Assembly (NCBI GenBank): GCA_010024525.1
Contig: RGGS01000001.1
Span: forward strand, 1 to 26,000
Direction of reading: 5' to 3'
DNA length: 26,000 nucleotides
DNA from: Verrucomicrobiota bacterium
GTDB taxonomy: Bacteria; Verrucomicrobiota; Verrucomicrobiia; Methylacidiphilales; Verrucolacustridaceae
Numbering within the stretch: position 1 is the stretch's first letter; every line of letters begins with the position of its first letter. The notes under the pieces were generated by a model. The model was not told the DNA's origin, made no database searches, and saw nothing but the letters and a program-made list of their open reading frames with translations. Of the stretch, positions 15,219 through 22,691 are shown piece by piece. The position numbers and the translations under genes are program-made.

Positions 15219-15271
15219 GCGGGGGGTTTGGCGTTGACCGAACCATGCTGACCCGCAATTCTTTACAGCTT

Positions 15272-16729
15272 ATGTCAAAAAACACACCTATCACAGTTGC
15301 CCGCGGGGACGGGATTGGCCCGGAAATCATGGAGGCCACCTTGGCCATCTTAAAGGGGGGAGGGGCCCGGTTGGACATCGAGGAGATTGAGATAGGAGAG
15401 AAGGTGTACTTGCGTGGCAATCCGGCAGGGATCGAGCCTACGGCCTGGGATTCCCTCCGGCGGACCAAAGTTTTCCTCAAGGCCCCCATCACCACTCCGC
15501 AAGGCGGAGGGTTCAAGTCGTTGAATGTCACCACCCGCAAGGCTTTTGGTCTCTATGCCAACATCCGTCCCTGCCTGAGCTACGATCCCTTTATCCGGAC
15601 CAAACACCCGAAAATGGATGTGGTCATTGTGAGGGAAAACGAGGAGGACACCTACTCCGGGATCGAACATCGGCGCACCTATGACGTTACCCAATGCCTC
15701 AAGCTCATTTCGCGTCCGGGATGCGAGAAAATCGTTCGTTATGCCTTTGAGTATGCTCGGGCTTACGGGCGCAAAAAAGTGACCTGCTTCACCAAGGACA
15801 ACATCATGAAGATGACGGATGGTCTCTTCCATAAGGTGTTTGATGAAATCGGAACCGAGTATCACGACATCGAGAAAGAGCATTGGATCGTGGATATTGG
15901 GGCGGCGAAACTGGCAGACACACCTGAGGTTTTCGACGTCATTGTCATGCCCAACCTGTACGGCGACATCCTTTCGGATGTGGCCGCCCAGATCGCCGGA
16001 TCCGTCGGTTTAGCGGGGTCCGCCAACATCGGGGATGGGTGCGCCATGTTCGAGGCGATCCATGGCTCGGCCCCCCGTCGGGCTGGGCAGAACCTGGCCA
16101 ATCCCTCCGGGCTATTCCTCGGTGCGGTGCAGATGCTGGTGCACATCGGTCAGGCCGATGTGGCGGAAAAAGTCCATAATGCATGGTTGAAAACGATTGA
16201 GGACGGGGTGCACACCTATGACATTTTCCGGGAAGGGGTTTCCAAGCAGAAAGTGGGAACCAAGGAGTTTGGCCAAGCTGTGGTCGCCCGGATCGGACAA
16301 AAGCCTTTGAAGTTGAGGCCGGTCGACTACTCCAAGGCTCCGACTCGGCCGCTAACCTCGCGGCCCCCCTACAAACGGGACACCTCCAAGCGGGATTTGG
16401 TCGGCGCGGATGTGTTTGTGTTTTGGCCCGGCGGGACGATGGATCAGCTGGCCGCAAGACTGCAACCACTGGCCGGAGATGGGGTTAAGCTAGAGATGCT
16501 CTCCAACCGCGGGATGAAGGTTTGGCCTGGTGGAATGGCAGAGACGTTTACGGTGGATGAAACCCGATGCCGGTTTCAGCTGCCCGAGGACAAACCGGGC
16601 TCCATTTCACATGAGGTATTGGAAAAACTACTGGGTAGGATTCGACAGGCTGGCATTGAGTGGGTCAAGGTGGAGAATCTCTACAACTTTGACGGCAAAC
16701 CGGGATTCAGTCGCGGACAGGGTCAGTAG
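15272..16729 (+). CDS. icd: Isocitrate dehydrogenase, long Rickettsia/Thermus type
   Basis: Oxidative decarboxylation of isocitrate to 2-oxoglutarate in the TCA cycle. The 485-residue protein has GDGIGPEIMEATL at 12-24, KSLNVTTRKAFGLYANIRPC, the substrate loop VRENEEDTYSGIEHR, the metal/NAD(P) segment MPNLYGDILSDVAAQIAGSVGLAGSANIG and the coenzyme-binding FEAIHGSAPRRAGQNLANPSG. After about residue 375 comes an extra ~110-residue C-terminal domain (LVGADVFVFWPGGTMDQLA...) that E. coli Icd lacks but the Rickettsia and Thermus enzymes have. I chose ATG 15272 (MSKNTPITVARGDG) because it matches the Rickettsia-type N-terminus; ATG 15245 would add nine residues. TTGACC at 15234-15239 may be a -35 element. 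It ends 3 bp from the convergent U32 gene. Coenzyme preference is not decided. Confidence 0.94.
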   Translation: MSKNTPITVARGDGIGPEIMEATLAILKGGGARLDIEEIEIGEKVYLRGNPAGIEPTAWDSLRRTKVFLKAPITTPQGGGFKSLNVTTRKAFGLYANIRPCLSYDPFIRTKHPKMDVVIVRENEEDTYSGIEHRRTYDVTQCLKLISRPGCEKIVRYAFEYARAYGRKKVTCFTKDNIMKMTDGLFHKVFDEIGTEYHDIEKEHWIVDIGAAKLADTPEVFDVIVMPNLYGDILSDVAAQIAGSVGLAGSANIGDGCAMFEAIHGSAPRRAGQNLANPSGLFLGAVQMLVHIGQADVAEKVHNAWLKTIEDGVHTYDIFREGVSKQKVGTKEFGQAVVARIGQKPLKLRPVDYSKAPTRPLTSRPPYKRDTSKRDLVGADVFVFWPGGTMDQLAARLQPLAGDGVKLEMLSNRGMKVWPGGMAETFTVDETRCRFQLPEDKPGSISHEVLEKLLGRIRQAGIEWVKVENLYNFDGKPGFSRGQGQ

Positions 16730-16732
16730 GAC

Positions 16733-19219
16733 TCATGAATCCGGGCGCGAGGAAAGGACGCCCAACTGGTCCCGCGCGCCTAGCGTTTTGGCCAACCGGC
16801 GGGGGTCAGTGCGGCCGTCGAGGGTATCCCGATAGGCACGGAAAAGTTGGACAGCTTGCTCTGGTGACTCGTCCAGTAGTTCGATCCTGAGGTTTTGCAG
16901 TCCGACCTCCAGAAGGGCGGGTAAGTGGGATATTCCTGATTGCGGGCGAGCATTGAAGACCGTATTTCGGCATCCCACATCTGCCCGGATGGGGTGGGCT
17001 TCCCCGATGCGATCGCGTACCGCGATCCGGTGATGGTCGCATGGGCGACCGCAAGTGAGGTGGTCTTTTCCTTGGGATAAAAAAGCGGCAAAGACACAAT
17101 GCTCCATATGAAACATGGGGATATGTTGGTGGAGAGTTAGCTCGAACCATTCAGGTGGGGCTAAACGGAAAAGCTCCAAAAGTTGAGTGATATCGAGGTC
17201 ATAGCTCGGTGTAAGGCGTTGTAATCCCTCACGCATGAAGAGATTGGCCGAGAGGGGGTTGGCAACATTGAGGGAGAAGTCGCCAATCATGGGGAGTTTG
17301 GTGGAGCGGAAGTAGTCAAGGGCACCAAGGTTCCGGATGAGGACTCCATCCGGTTTTGCATTCTCGATGAGACGAAAAAAACCTGTTTCACCGGCTTTTT
17401 GGATTCGAGGGGTGGCTAGGTGGACGATGGTTTTGGATTGTCTTCGAATCGTCTCAACTGTCGGGGTGAAGCGGCGGAGATCTTCAAAGTCTAGGTACAG
17501 GTGGTCAGGGGTTTCCGTTAAAAGCGCCACGGCCTGTTCGGCGGTGCGGCATAGGACGGAAAGCTTTGTCGTGCCATCCAGATTCCAACGTCTCGCAGAA
17601 AACCGAATTTTCCGCTCCGCCGCGATAGGCGCGAGGAGCTGGGGCAGGATGGGTTCTTTGGCTTTTTTTGCCTTTCCACTTACGTGGGACGCTTCTGATT
17701 TGTTGTTTAGACGGGAGACAAGGTTGCGTCGAAGACGATTGAGCTCGGAGATGGGAAGAATCACAGGTTGGGGAAGGTCCACCGACAAGTCTCCTAGATG
17801 AAACGGAGTGCCGCCCAAGCGGCCTAATTGCTCGCGGATACTCGCTGAGGTGAGAGGACGGTTGCGTGCCGGAGCCAAGGGCAGGGTGGAAGTAAGGATC
17901 GCTTCCCGATCCGAGGCCGTCGCGTGGAGATAAAGGGGTTTTCCCGGTTGTCCGGATACTTTCAGACGCAAAGGGATCGTAGGGGTGGGAGTTTCCTTGG
18001 CGCGTTCAGCTTTCAGTTGCTTTTCCAGTTGCGGATCTTTGGTTTTCCAGACGCGGTCTCCTGGACGGGCGGTGTGCGCCGGCAGGGAACCATGGCGAAA
18101 GAAAAGTCGGTTCCCTTTGACGCCAAAAAGAAAGCCGCCCGGCTCATTCTCCGTGTCTGTTCCCCGGTCAATGACCACTCCGTCGCCGGGGTGAAGTGGT
18201 GTAACCATATCCTCCAGTTCGACCCAGTCGGGGCCGGTGCGTGATATCCGGCCCGCGAGTGGGCCGCGCTTCTTTCCGAACCGTGCATGTACGAGTTTTT
18301 GATGGTCGACGCCATGGAACCATCCGGAAAAGAGGCCACGGCTAAAAGTCATCTCAAGCCGATACCTTTCCTCCGGGCTGGCGGGTGCGGGTTGTTTTCC
18401 GAGGGCGCGGTCGATGGCCTTCCGATAGACCGAGGTGACAGCCGTGATGTAGTCAGCGGACTTGAGTCGTCCCTCAATTTTAAAGGAGTGGAGACCCAGA
18501 CGAATCAGCTCCGGAATCTCGTCCACGGCGGCCAGATCTTGGGGGGATAGCAGGTAGGCCCGATCCCCGAGATTCTTGGGTTGTCCATCGACCTCAAGTG
18601 TGTAAGGAAGGCGGCATGCTTGGGCGCATTCACCCCGGTTGGCGCTGCGACGACCGAGAACTTCACTGGTCAAGCACTGGCCGGAATAGGCGACGCAGAG
18701 GGCGCCATGGACAAAGACCTCAAGGGGAAGGCCTGCGGGATCTGTGGCCGACGGAAACTTTGCCAGCTCGCGGAGGGAGAGTTCCCGGGCCAGGACGGCG
18801 AGCGATACCCCATGCCTACGGGCAAAGGCAACTCCCTCGGGTGAGGTAAGGGTCATCTGGGTGGAAGCATGAATCTCCACTTGCGGGCAGATTTCCCGAG
18901 CCAATTGGACCAGTCCCAAATCCTGAACGATGATGGCGTCCACCTTGGACTCAGCGACCCAACGAAGTAGTCGTTCCGCTTCGGCCAGTTCGGATGGAAA
19001 GATCAAGACATTGAGAGTGAGGTACCCGCGACGGTTGCGGCTGTGGAGGTAGTCCATGACTTTGGGGAGGTCTTCCTCGGTAAAATTTTCTGCACGGAGA
19101 CGGGCATTGAAGGCAGGCAGCCCAAAATAAACGGCATCGGCTCCGGCAGTTACTGCAGCCTTAAGACATTCCCAGTCTCCGGCTGGAGCTAGGAGTTCGG
19201 GTTTGCGTAGAGAGGCCAT
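16733..19219 (-). CDS. U32 peptidase-family protein (RlhA-like, long form)
   Basis: An 828-residue protein of the U32 family. The TIM-barrel-like N-terminal part has KPELLAPAGDWECLKAAV at ~5-22, GADAVYFGL, VEIHASTQMTL, the U32 signature region VFVHGALCVAYSGQC and GECAQACRLPY with cysteines near 198-202, then SPQDLAAVDEIPELIRLGLHSFKIEGRLKSADY. U32 members once called peptidases include RlhA (hydroxylates 23S rRNA C2501) and TrhP (tRNA U34); four cysteines bind an Fe-S cluster in UbiU/UbiV. After a middle DUF3656-like region, a second conserved part near 700-745 has EHCVFA and CGRPCDHH, then a GCRNTVFN stretch. It is longer than E. coli RlhA (~650). ATG 19219 is preferred over GTG 19237. Carbonic anhydrase is 45 bp upstream. 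RNA modification is the likeliest role. Confidence 0.85.
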   Translation of the reverse strand: MASLRKPELLAPAGDWECLKAAVTAGADAVYFGLPAFNARLRAENFTEEDLPKVMDYLHSRNRRGYLTLNVLIFPSELAEAERLLRWVAESKVDAIIVQDLGLVQLAREICPQVEIHASTQMTLTSPEGVAFARRHGVSLAVLARELSLRELAKFPSATDPAGLPLEVFVHGALCVAYSGQCLTSEVLGRRSANRGECAQACRLPYTLEVDGQPKNLGDRAYLLSPQDLAAVDEIPELIRLGLHSFKIEGRLKSADYITAVTSVYRKAIDRALGKQPAPASPEERYRLEMTFSRGLFSGWFHGVDHQKLVHARFGKKRGPLAGRISRTGPDWVELEDMVTPLHPGDGVVIDRGTDTENEPGGFLFGVKGNRLFFRHGSLPAHTARPGDRVWKTKDPQLEKQLKAERAKETPTPTIPLRLKVSGQPGKPLYLHATASDREAILTSTLPLAPARNRPLTSASIREQLGRLGGTPFHLGDLSVDLPQPVILPISELNRLRRNLVSRLNNKSEASHVSGKAKKAKEPILPQLLAPIAAERKIRFSARRWNLDGTTKLSVLCRTAEQAVALLTETPDHLYLDFEDLRRFTPTVETIRRQSKTIVHLATPRIQKAGETGFFRLIENAKPDGVLIRNLGALDYFRSTKLPMIGDFSLNVANPLSANLFMREGLQRLTPSYDLDITQLLELFRLAPPEWFELTLHQHIPMFHMEHCVFAAFLSQGKDHLTCGRPCDHHRIAVRDRIGEAHPIRADVGCRNTVFNARPQSGISHLPALLEVGLQNLRIELLDESPEQAVQLFRAYRDTLDGRTDPRRLAKTLGARDQLGVLSSRPDS

Positions 19220-19264
19220 CCCAAAGGGTAGCCTCACTTGGGATGGGAAACGAGTGGAGAGCTT

Positions 19265-19927
19265 TTATTCGAGGAAACGAACCCGGCCTGTTTCGACGTC
19301 GTAGACAGCACCCACAACCTGTAGTTTGCCCTCGGCTTTGGCTTTCTGGAGAAGCGGACTGCGGTCGATCACCTCCATCATTTGATAACGCACCAAAGCC
19401 TCGACGGCTTGATTCAACTGATCTGCCTTGGAGAGATCGCTGTGTTCTTGGTGAATCTTTTCGATTCCAGGCTGAAGGGCTTTGGTTAACAGGGAAATAT
19501 TCCCCGGGACCGGCTTGCCTTCCAGGGTGGCAGTGACGGCACCACACTTGGTGTGGCCAAGGACGAGGATCGTATGTACGCCAAGTGCAGCCACACCGTA
19601 TTCGAACGTGGCGTTCACCTCGGGGGTGTCAAAACCACCTGCATTGCGGCACACAAAAAGGTCGCCAACCCCCATGTCAAAAATCAATTCAGGCGGGGTA
19701 CGAGAGTCGGCACAGGTCAAAACAGCGACGGAGGGGGTTTGGCCGAGGGCTCCCGTTTTGGCCACGTTGCCCGTTTGCCAGGAGTGGGCCAGCGCCTTGC
19801 CTTCGGCAAAGCGGAGGTTGCCTGCTTCCAAGATGGCACGAGCTTTTTCGGCAGGGACCCCGGCCCAAGAAAGGGAGAAAGAGATTGGTATGAGCAGGGC
19901 TTGAATGAACCAAAAGGAGGGTTTCAT
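19265..19927 (-). CDS. Exported beta-carbonic anhydrase
   Basis: Interconverts CO2 and bicarbonate. The 220-residue protein has a signal peptide (MKPSFWFIQALLIPISFSLSWA) followed by a beta-class domain. The zinc ligands are Cys72 in TCADSRTPPE (with the Asp74/Arg76 dyad), His125 and Cys128 in LGHTKCGAV. Other marks are the RNAGGFD block, VNATFEYGVAALG and a C-terminal YDVETGRVRFLE, the usual end (vYd..tG.v.f). Export would put it in the periplasm, which is less common than cytoplasmic beta enzymes. ATG 19925-19927 is preferred to an upstream TTG. It sits downstream of the porin, 41 bp away, and upstream of the U32 gene, all on the minus strand. A good -10 at 19951-19958 suggests it can be transcribed on its own. 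Confidence 0.93.
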   Translation of the reverse strand: MKPSFWFIQALLIPISFSLSWAGVPAEKARAILEAGNLRFAEGKALAHSWQTGNVAKTGALGQTPSVAVLTCADSRTPPELIFDMGVGDLFVCRNAGGFDTPEVNATFEYGVAALGVHTILVLGHTKCGAVTATLEGKPVPGNISLLTKALQPGIEKIHQEHSDLSKADQLNQAVEALVRYQMMEVIDRSPLLQKAKAEGKLQVVGAVYDVETGRVRFLE

Positions 19928-19950
19928 ACGAAAACTCAAGCGGTCACCCT

Positions 19951-19958
19951 ATTTTATA
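19951..19958 (-). promoter_or_regulatory. -10-like element upstream of carbonic anhydrase
   Basis: TATAAAAT on the minus strand, with the 23-nt segment before the ATG downstream of it, is the best -10-like hexamer I noticed in a short intergenic gap here, and stands out against the GC-rich surroundings. No good -35 is seen 15-19 bp upstream; that position falls at the end of the porin gene. Confidence 0.35.
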
Positions 19959-19968
19959 CAAGGAAACT

Positions 19969-21621
19969 TTAGTAAAACAGTTGCAGTCGCGTGATGAATC
20001 CGAGCTCGTTGTTCTCCACGACGGTGTTGGGTGCTCCTCCACCTGTGAAGGCGTTGTATTCCAGTGTTACCCCAAGCCGAATAATCCGATTGGGATACCA
20101 ATTGAGGGCCAAGGAAGCGCCATTCACACCAGTTGCATTACTCGTCTGGGAGATGCCCATTCCCCCCTCATTCACCGGGCGAAACATATTCGCTCCCGCA
20201 GCGAGGCCATCGTAGCGAAAAGCGAGTTCCCAAGCCCCGATATCGCCACTGGAGAAATCAAGCGGGCGCTGTGGAACAATTCCCCCTAGCGAGCAGGGTT
20301 CTCCCGTAATGACCCAATCCACTTCCACATCCCAAGCGGTGGTCTGGTAATTGGTAAAGCCCCCTCCGGAAGAGCCGTAGATGCCAGCCGTGTTGACCCC
20401 CTGCTGTTCGGCGGTGAATTCACCCCAAACCGAAACCGGGCCGTTGTTATAGTAGAGTTGCGGGCTGATCCTCCAAACTTCCCCCTGGACTCCGAGGCCA
20501 TTGGGAAAAGACAGAAAGGTGTTTCCACCATCCGTACTGTAGTTTTGGAAAAGGTTGGATGAACTGATGGATCGGTTCTCTGTTTGCCATCCGATACTCC
20601 CACCCACACCAAAATGGAGGCCGTGTAATTCCTCCGGAACTTCCGATACATCCCGAAAAGGTTGGCAGAAAAGACGAAAGTAACCCACGGGGCCGGTTCC
20701 GTAGTCCAAACCACTTTGGACCGTGTCGTTGCGCGAACCCGATCCCACCATGGCCGCCCAGGACAACTTTTCGGAAAAAACGATCCCGTGAGCCATGACC
20801 CCTAAATCCCGATTGGGGATGAGATTGGAGGTAAGGGAACGCTCTGCAAAAGGAATGAAGGCCACGGGGGTAAGCATCTCCAGTCCCAACGGAACGGTGA
20901 ATTTGCCGGCCTGTACCTGAATTTCTTCCACGGTATCAAAATTGATAAAGGCATCGGCGATGGTGGTGGAATAGGAGGTGGCATTGGGCGAGGACAGGGC
21001 AAACTCCGGCGCAAAGCGGTATTCCCAGTCATCGTAAAAGTACCCGGACGCATAGGGTCGAGCGCGGCGGACAAGAAACTTGGACATGTCCGAGGTTCCC
21101 GGATCGACGAACTGCCGATCGTCGAGTTGCAGCAACCCACCCAACCGAATCAGGTGGTGGTTATCTTTGGAGCGAAAGATCATGCCCTTTTCGGATATAT
21201 CGACCATCGGAAGGTCCATGCGGGGTTGCTGTTCTGATCTTGGCGCAAACTCCGTAGTCCCCTCGACGGTTTGTTCCATACTGGGTTGTTCCTTGGCTTC
21301 CGGGGAAAGGAAGGGGGTTTTTTGAGGGGGTGAAGACGTTTGGGGAGGTAGAAAAGGTGTATAGCCAATCGGATGCGGAGGTATGATGGTTGGTTTTGCT
21401 GGCTGCTCGGTAGGTGTCCGCAGACGAGTCACGGGGGGACCCCCACCGTCCTGATTTTTGATTTTTTTCACCTCCTCGATTAGGGTTTGGACCTGTGCCT
21501 TGAGGTCCGCGATGGTTTTGGCAGTTTCATCATCCATGGCCATGAGTCCATGGGAGGTCCACTGAAGGAAAAAAGCTCCCAGCAATAGCCCTCTTAATGC
21601 TTTCGAAAATCCGTTAAGCAT
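19969..21621 (-). CDS. Outer-membrane porin, phosphate-selective porin O/P-like
   Basis: A 550-residue protein with a signal peptide (ending near HGLMA, ~28), a short coiled coil at ~30-55 (DDETAKTIADLKAQVQTLIEEVKKI), then a ~70-residue Pro/Thr/Ser-rich linker. From ~140 a beta-barrel reads IRLGGLLQLDDRQF, FLVRRARPYASGYFYDDWEYRFAPEFAL, IQVQAGKFTVPLGLE, RDLGVMAHG and so on, ending in LGVTLEYNAF...LGFITRLQLFY. The R.RRAR.....y....y.f..ef pattern and the terminal aromatic residue that marks substrates of the outer-membrane assembly machinery fit the OprO/OprP family. The coiled coil plus linker resembles periplasmic anchoring segments in some porins; trimerisation or cell-wall contact is possible. 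Actual selectivity for phosphate cannot be read from sequence. The start ATG at 21619-21621 faces lipA across a 141-bp gap. Confidence 0.85.
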   Translation of the reverse strand: MLNGFSKALRGLLLGAFFLQWTSHGLMAMDDETAKTIADLKAQVQTLIEEVKKIKNQDGGGPPVTRLRTPTEQPAKPTIIPPHPIGYTPFLPPQTSSPPQKTPFLSPEAKEQPSMEQTVEGTTEFAPRSEQQPRMDLPMVDISEKGMIFRSKDNHHLIRLGGLLQLDDRQFVDPGTSDMSKFLVRRARPYASGYFYDDWEYRFAPEFALSSPNATSYSTTIADAFINFDTVEEIQVQAGKFTVPLGLEMLTPVAFIPFAERSLTSNLIPNRDLGVMAHGIVFSEKLSWAAMVGSGSRNDTVQSGLDYGTGPVGYFRLFCQPFRDVSEVPEELHGLHFGVGGSIGWQTENRSISSSNLFQNYSTDGGNTFLSFPNGLGVQGEVWRISPQLYYNNGPVSVWGEFTAEQQGVNTAGIYGSSGGGFTNYQTTAWDVEVDWVITGEPCSLGGIVPQRPLDFSSGDIGAWELAFRYDGLAAGANMFRPVNEGGMGISQTSNATGVNGASLALNWYPNRIIRLGVTLEYNAFTGGGAPNTVVENNELGFITRLQLFY

Positions 21622-21762
21622 GAAGTGAGAGAATCAACGGAAATGCTTGTGGTACCAACTCTTCCCCCTCTCCCTGGAAAATGGTTGGTGAACAAGGGTG
21701 AATAATTGAAATGGGGGGGAGATCTTGGTGCGTGGAGTGGTTTTTTTTGCTAGGTTGGCGGA

Positions 21763-22638
21763 ATGGATAGAAAGCCACCATGGCTGCGGGCGAAGATACC
21801 CGGCGGACCCGGATACTTAAAGGTTCGGAACCTTGTGAAAGACAATCGCTTGCACACGGTATGCGAAAGTGCCCATTGTCCCAATCTAGGGGAGTGTTGG
21901 AGTCGTGGGACGGCCACGATCATGATTCTCGGAGAGACCTGCACCCGTAGTTGCCGTTTTTGTGCCATCGCCACAGGCAAGCCGGGGGAGGTTGATTGGG
22001 CTGAACCGGCCCGGGTGGCGGATGCAGTTCGGATCATGGGGCTGCAACATGCGGTCATTACCTCAGTGGCCCGCGACGACCTGCCGGACGGCGGGGCAGA
22101 GATTTGGGCGCAAACCATTCGGGCAGTTCGAAATGTGAATCCAGAAACCCATATTGAAGTTTTGATTCCTGATTTTAAGGGCAGGGAGGAAAGTCTGAAT
22201 ACGGTCCTGGAGGCCAAGCCAGATATCTTAAACCACAACCTGGAAACAGTCCGGCGGTTGCAAAAGCCGGTTCGGGTTCAGGCGCAGTATGAACGGAGTC
22301 TTGAGGTGCTCACTCGGGCCAAGGCCCAGGGTTTTGTGACCAAAACCGGCCTGATGCTCGGGATCGGCGAGCGAGAGGAGGAGATTGAAGAGACCCTCGT
22401 GGATTTGGCAGGGGAGAAAGTGGATATATTGACCTTGGGTCAGTATCTGCGGCCCACCCCCAAGCATTTGCCGATAGACCGATGGGTAACTCCCGAGGAG
22501 TTTGCCCGGTGGAAGGAAAAAGCCTTGGCATTAGGTTTTGGAGTTTGCGAAAGCGGACCGTTGGTCAGGAGTTCGTATCATGCCGAAGAGCAATCAGCAA
22601 AATATACGGGGATCGAGGTGGCAGCAGCGAAAAATTAA
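21763..22638 (+). CDS. lipA: Lipoyl synthase
   Basis: A radical SAM enzyme that inserts two sulfurs into protein-bound octanoyl groups to make lipoyl cofactors. The 291-residue protein has both clusters: the auxiliary [4Fe-4S] ligands Cys34, Cys39 and Cys45 (CESAHCPNLGEC) with the closing Ser in RSSYHA near 270, and the radical SAM Cys60, Cys64 and Cys67 (CTRSCRFC). ARDDLPDGGAE, NHNLETV and GLMLGIGE are further LipA marks. ATG 21763 follows a weak AGG and an 8-T run at 21741-21748. No lipB or lplA is present in the window. It converges on gcvP; the H protein of that system is a lipoyl carrier, so the neighbourhood makes functional sense even though the genes are not co-transcribed. Confidence 0.97.
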   Translation: MDRKPPWLRAKIPGGPGYLKVRNLVKDNRLHTVCESAHCPNLGECWSRGTATIMILGETCTRSCRFCAIATGKPGEVDWAEPARVADAVRIMGLQHAVITSVARDDLPDGGAEIWAQTIRAVRNVNPETHIEVLIPDFKGREESLNTVLEAKPDILNHNLETVRRLQKPVRVQAQYERSLEVLTRAKAQGFVTKTGLMLGIGEREEEIEETLVDLAGEKVDILTLGQYLRPTPKHLPIDRWVTPEEFARWKEKALALGFGVCESGPLVRSSYHAEEQSAKYTGIEVAAAKN

Positions 22639-22642
22639 CAAA

Positions 22643-22654
22643 CCTCCCGGGAGG
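22643..22654 (-). terminator. Dyad with T-rich tail after gcvP, possible terminator
   Basis: CCTCCCGGGAGG is a perfect 12-bp palindrome in the 53-bp gap between convergent lipA and gcvP. Read on the minus strand it is followed by TTTGTTAATTTTT, which gives the hairpin a U-rich tail extending into the lipA 3' end. The stem is only four base pairs once a loop is allowed, so this is tentative. Confidence 0.33.
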
Positions 22655-22691
22655 GGGGGTGGATCAAGCTGAGGAGGAAAGAAAGCCCGAG

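Noticed and set aside
15184..15540. N-terminal extension of the caspase-like frame opposite icd
   Set aside because: It is antisense to conserved icd codons, and a good signal peptide begins at 15183.
19220..19242. CCCAA...TTGGG repeat between carbonic anhydrase and the U32 gene
   Set aside because: Five base pairs, 13-base loop and no T-tract; it lies over the U32 start region and is too weak to call a terminator.
21654..21689. ACCAAC...GTTGGT inverted repeat in the porin/lipA gap
   Set aside because: Only six base pairs with a 24-base spacer; not distinguishable from chance. The rest of this 141-bp gap shows an 8-T run but no convincing promoter.
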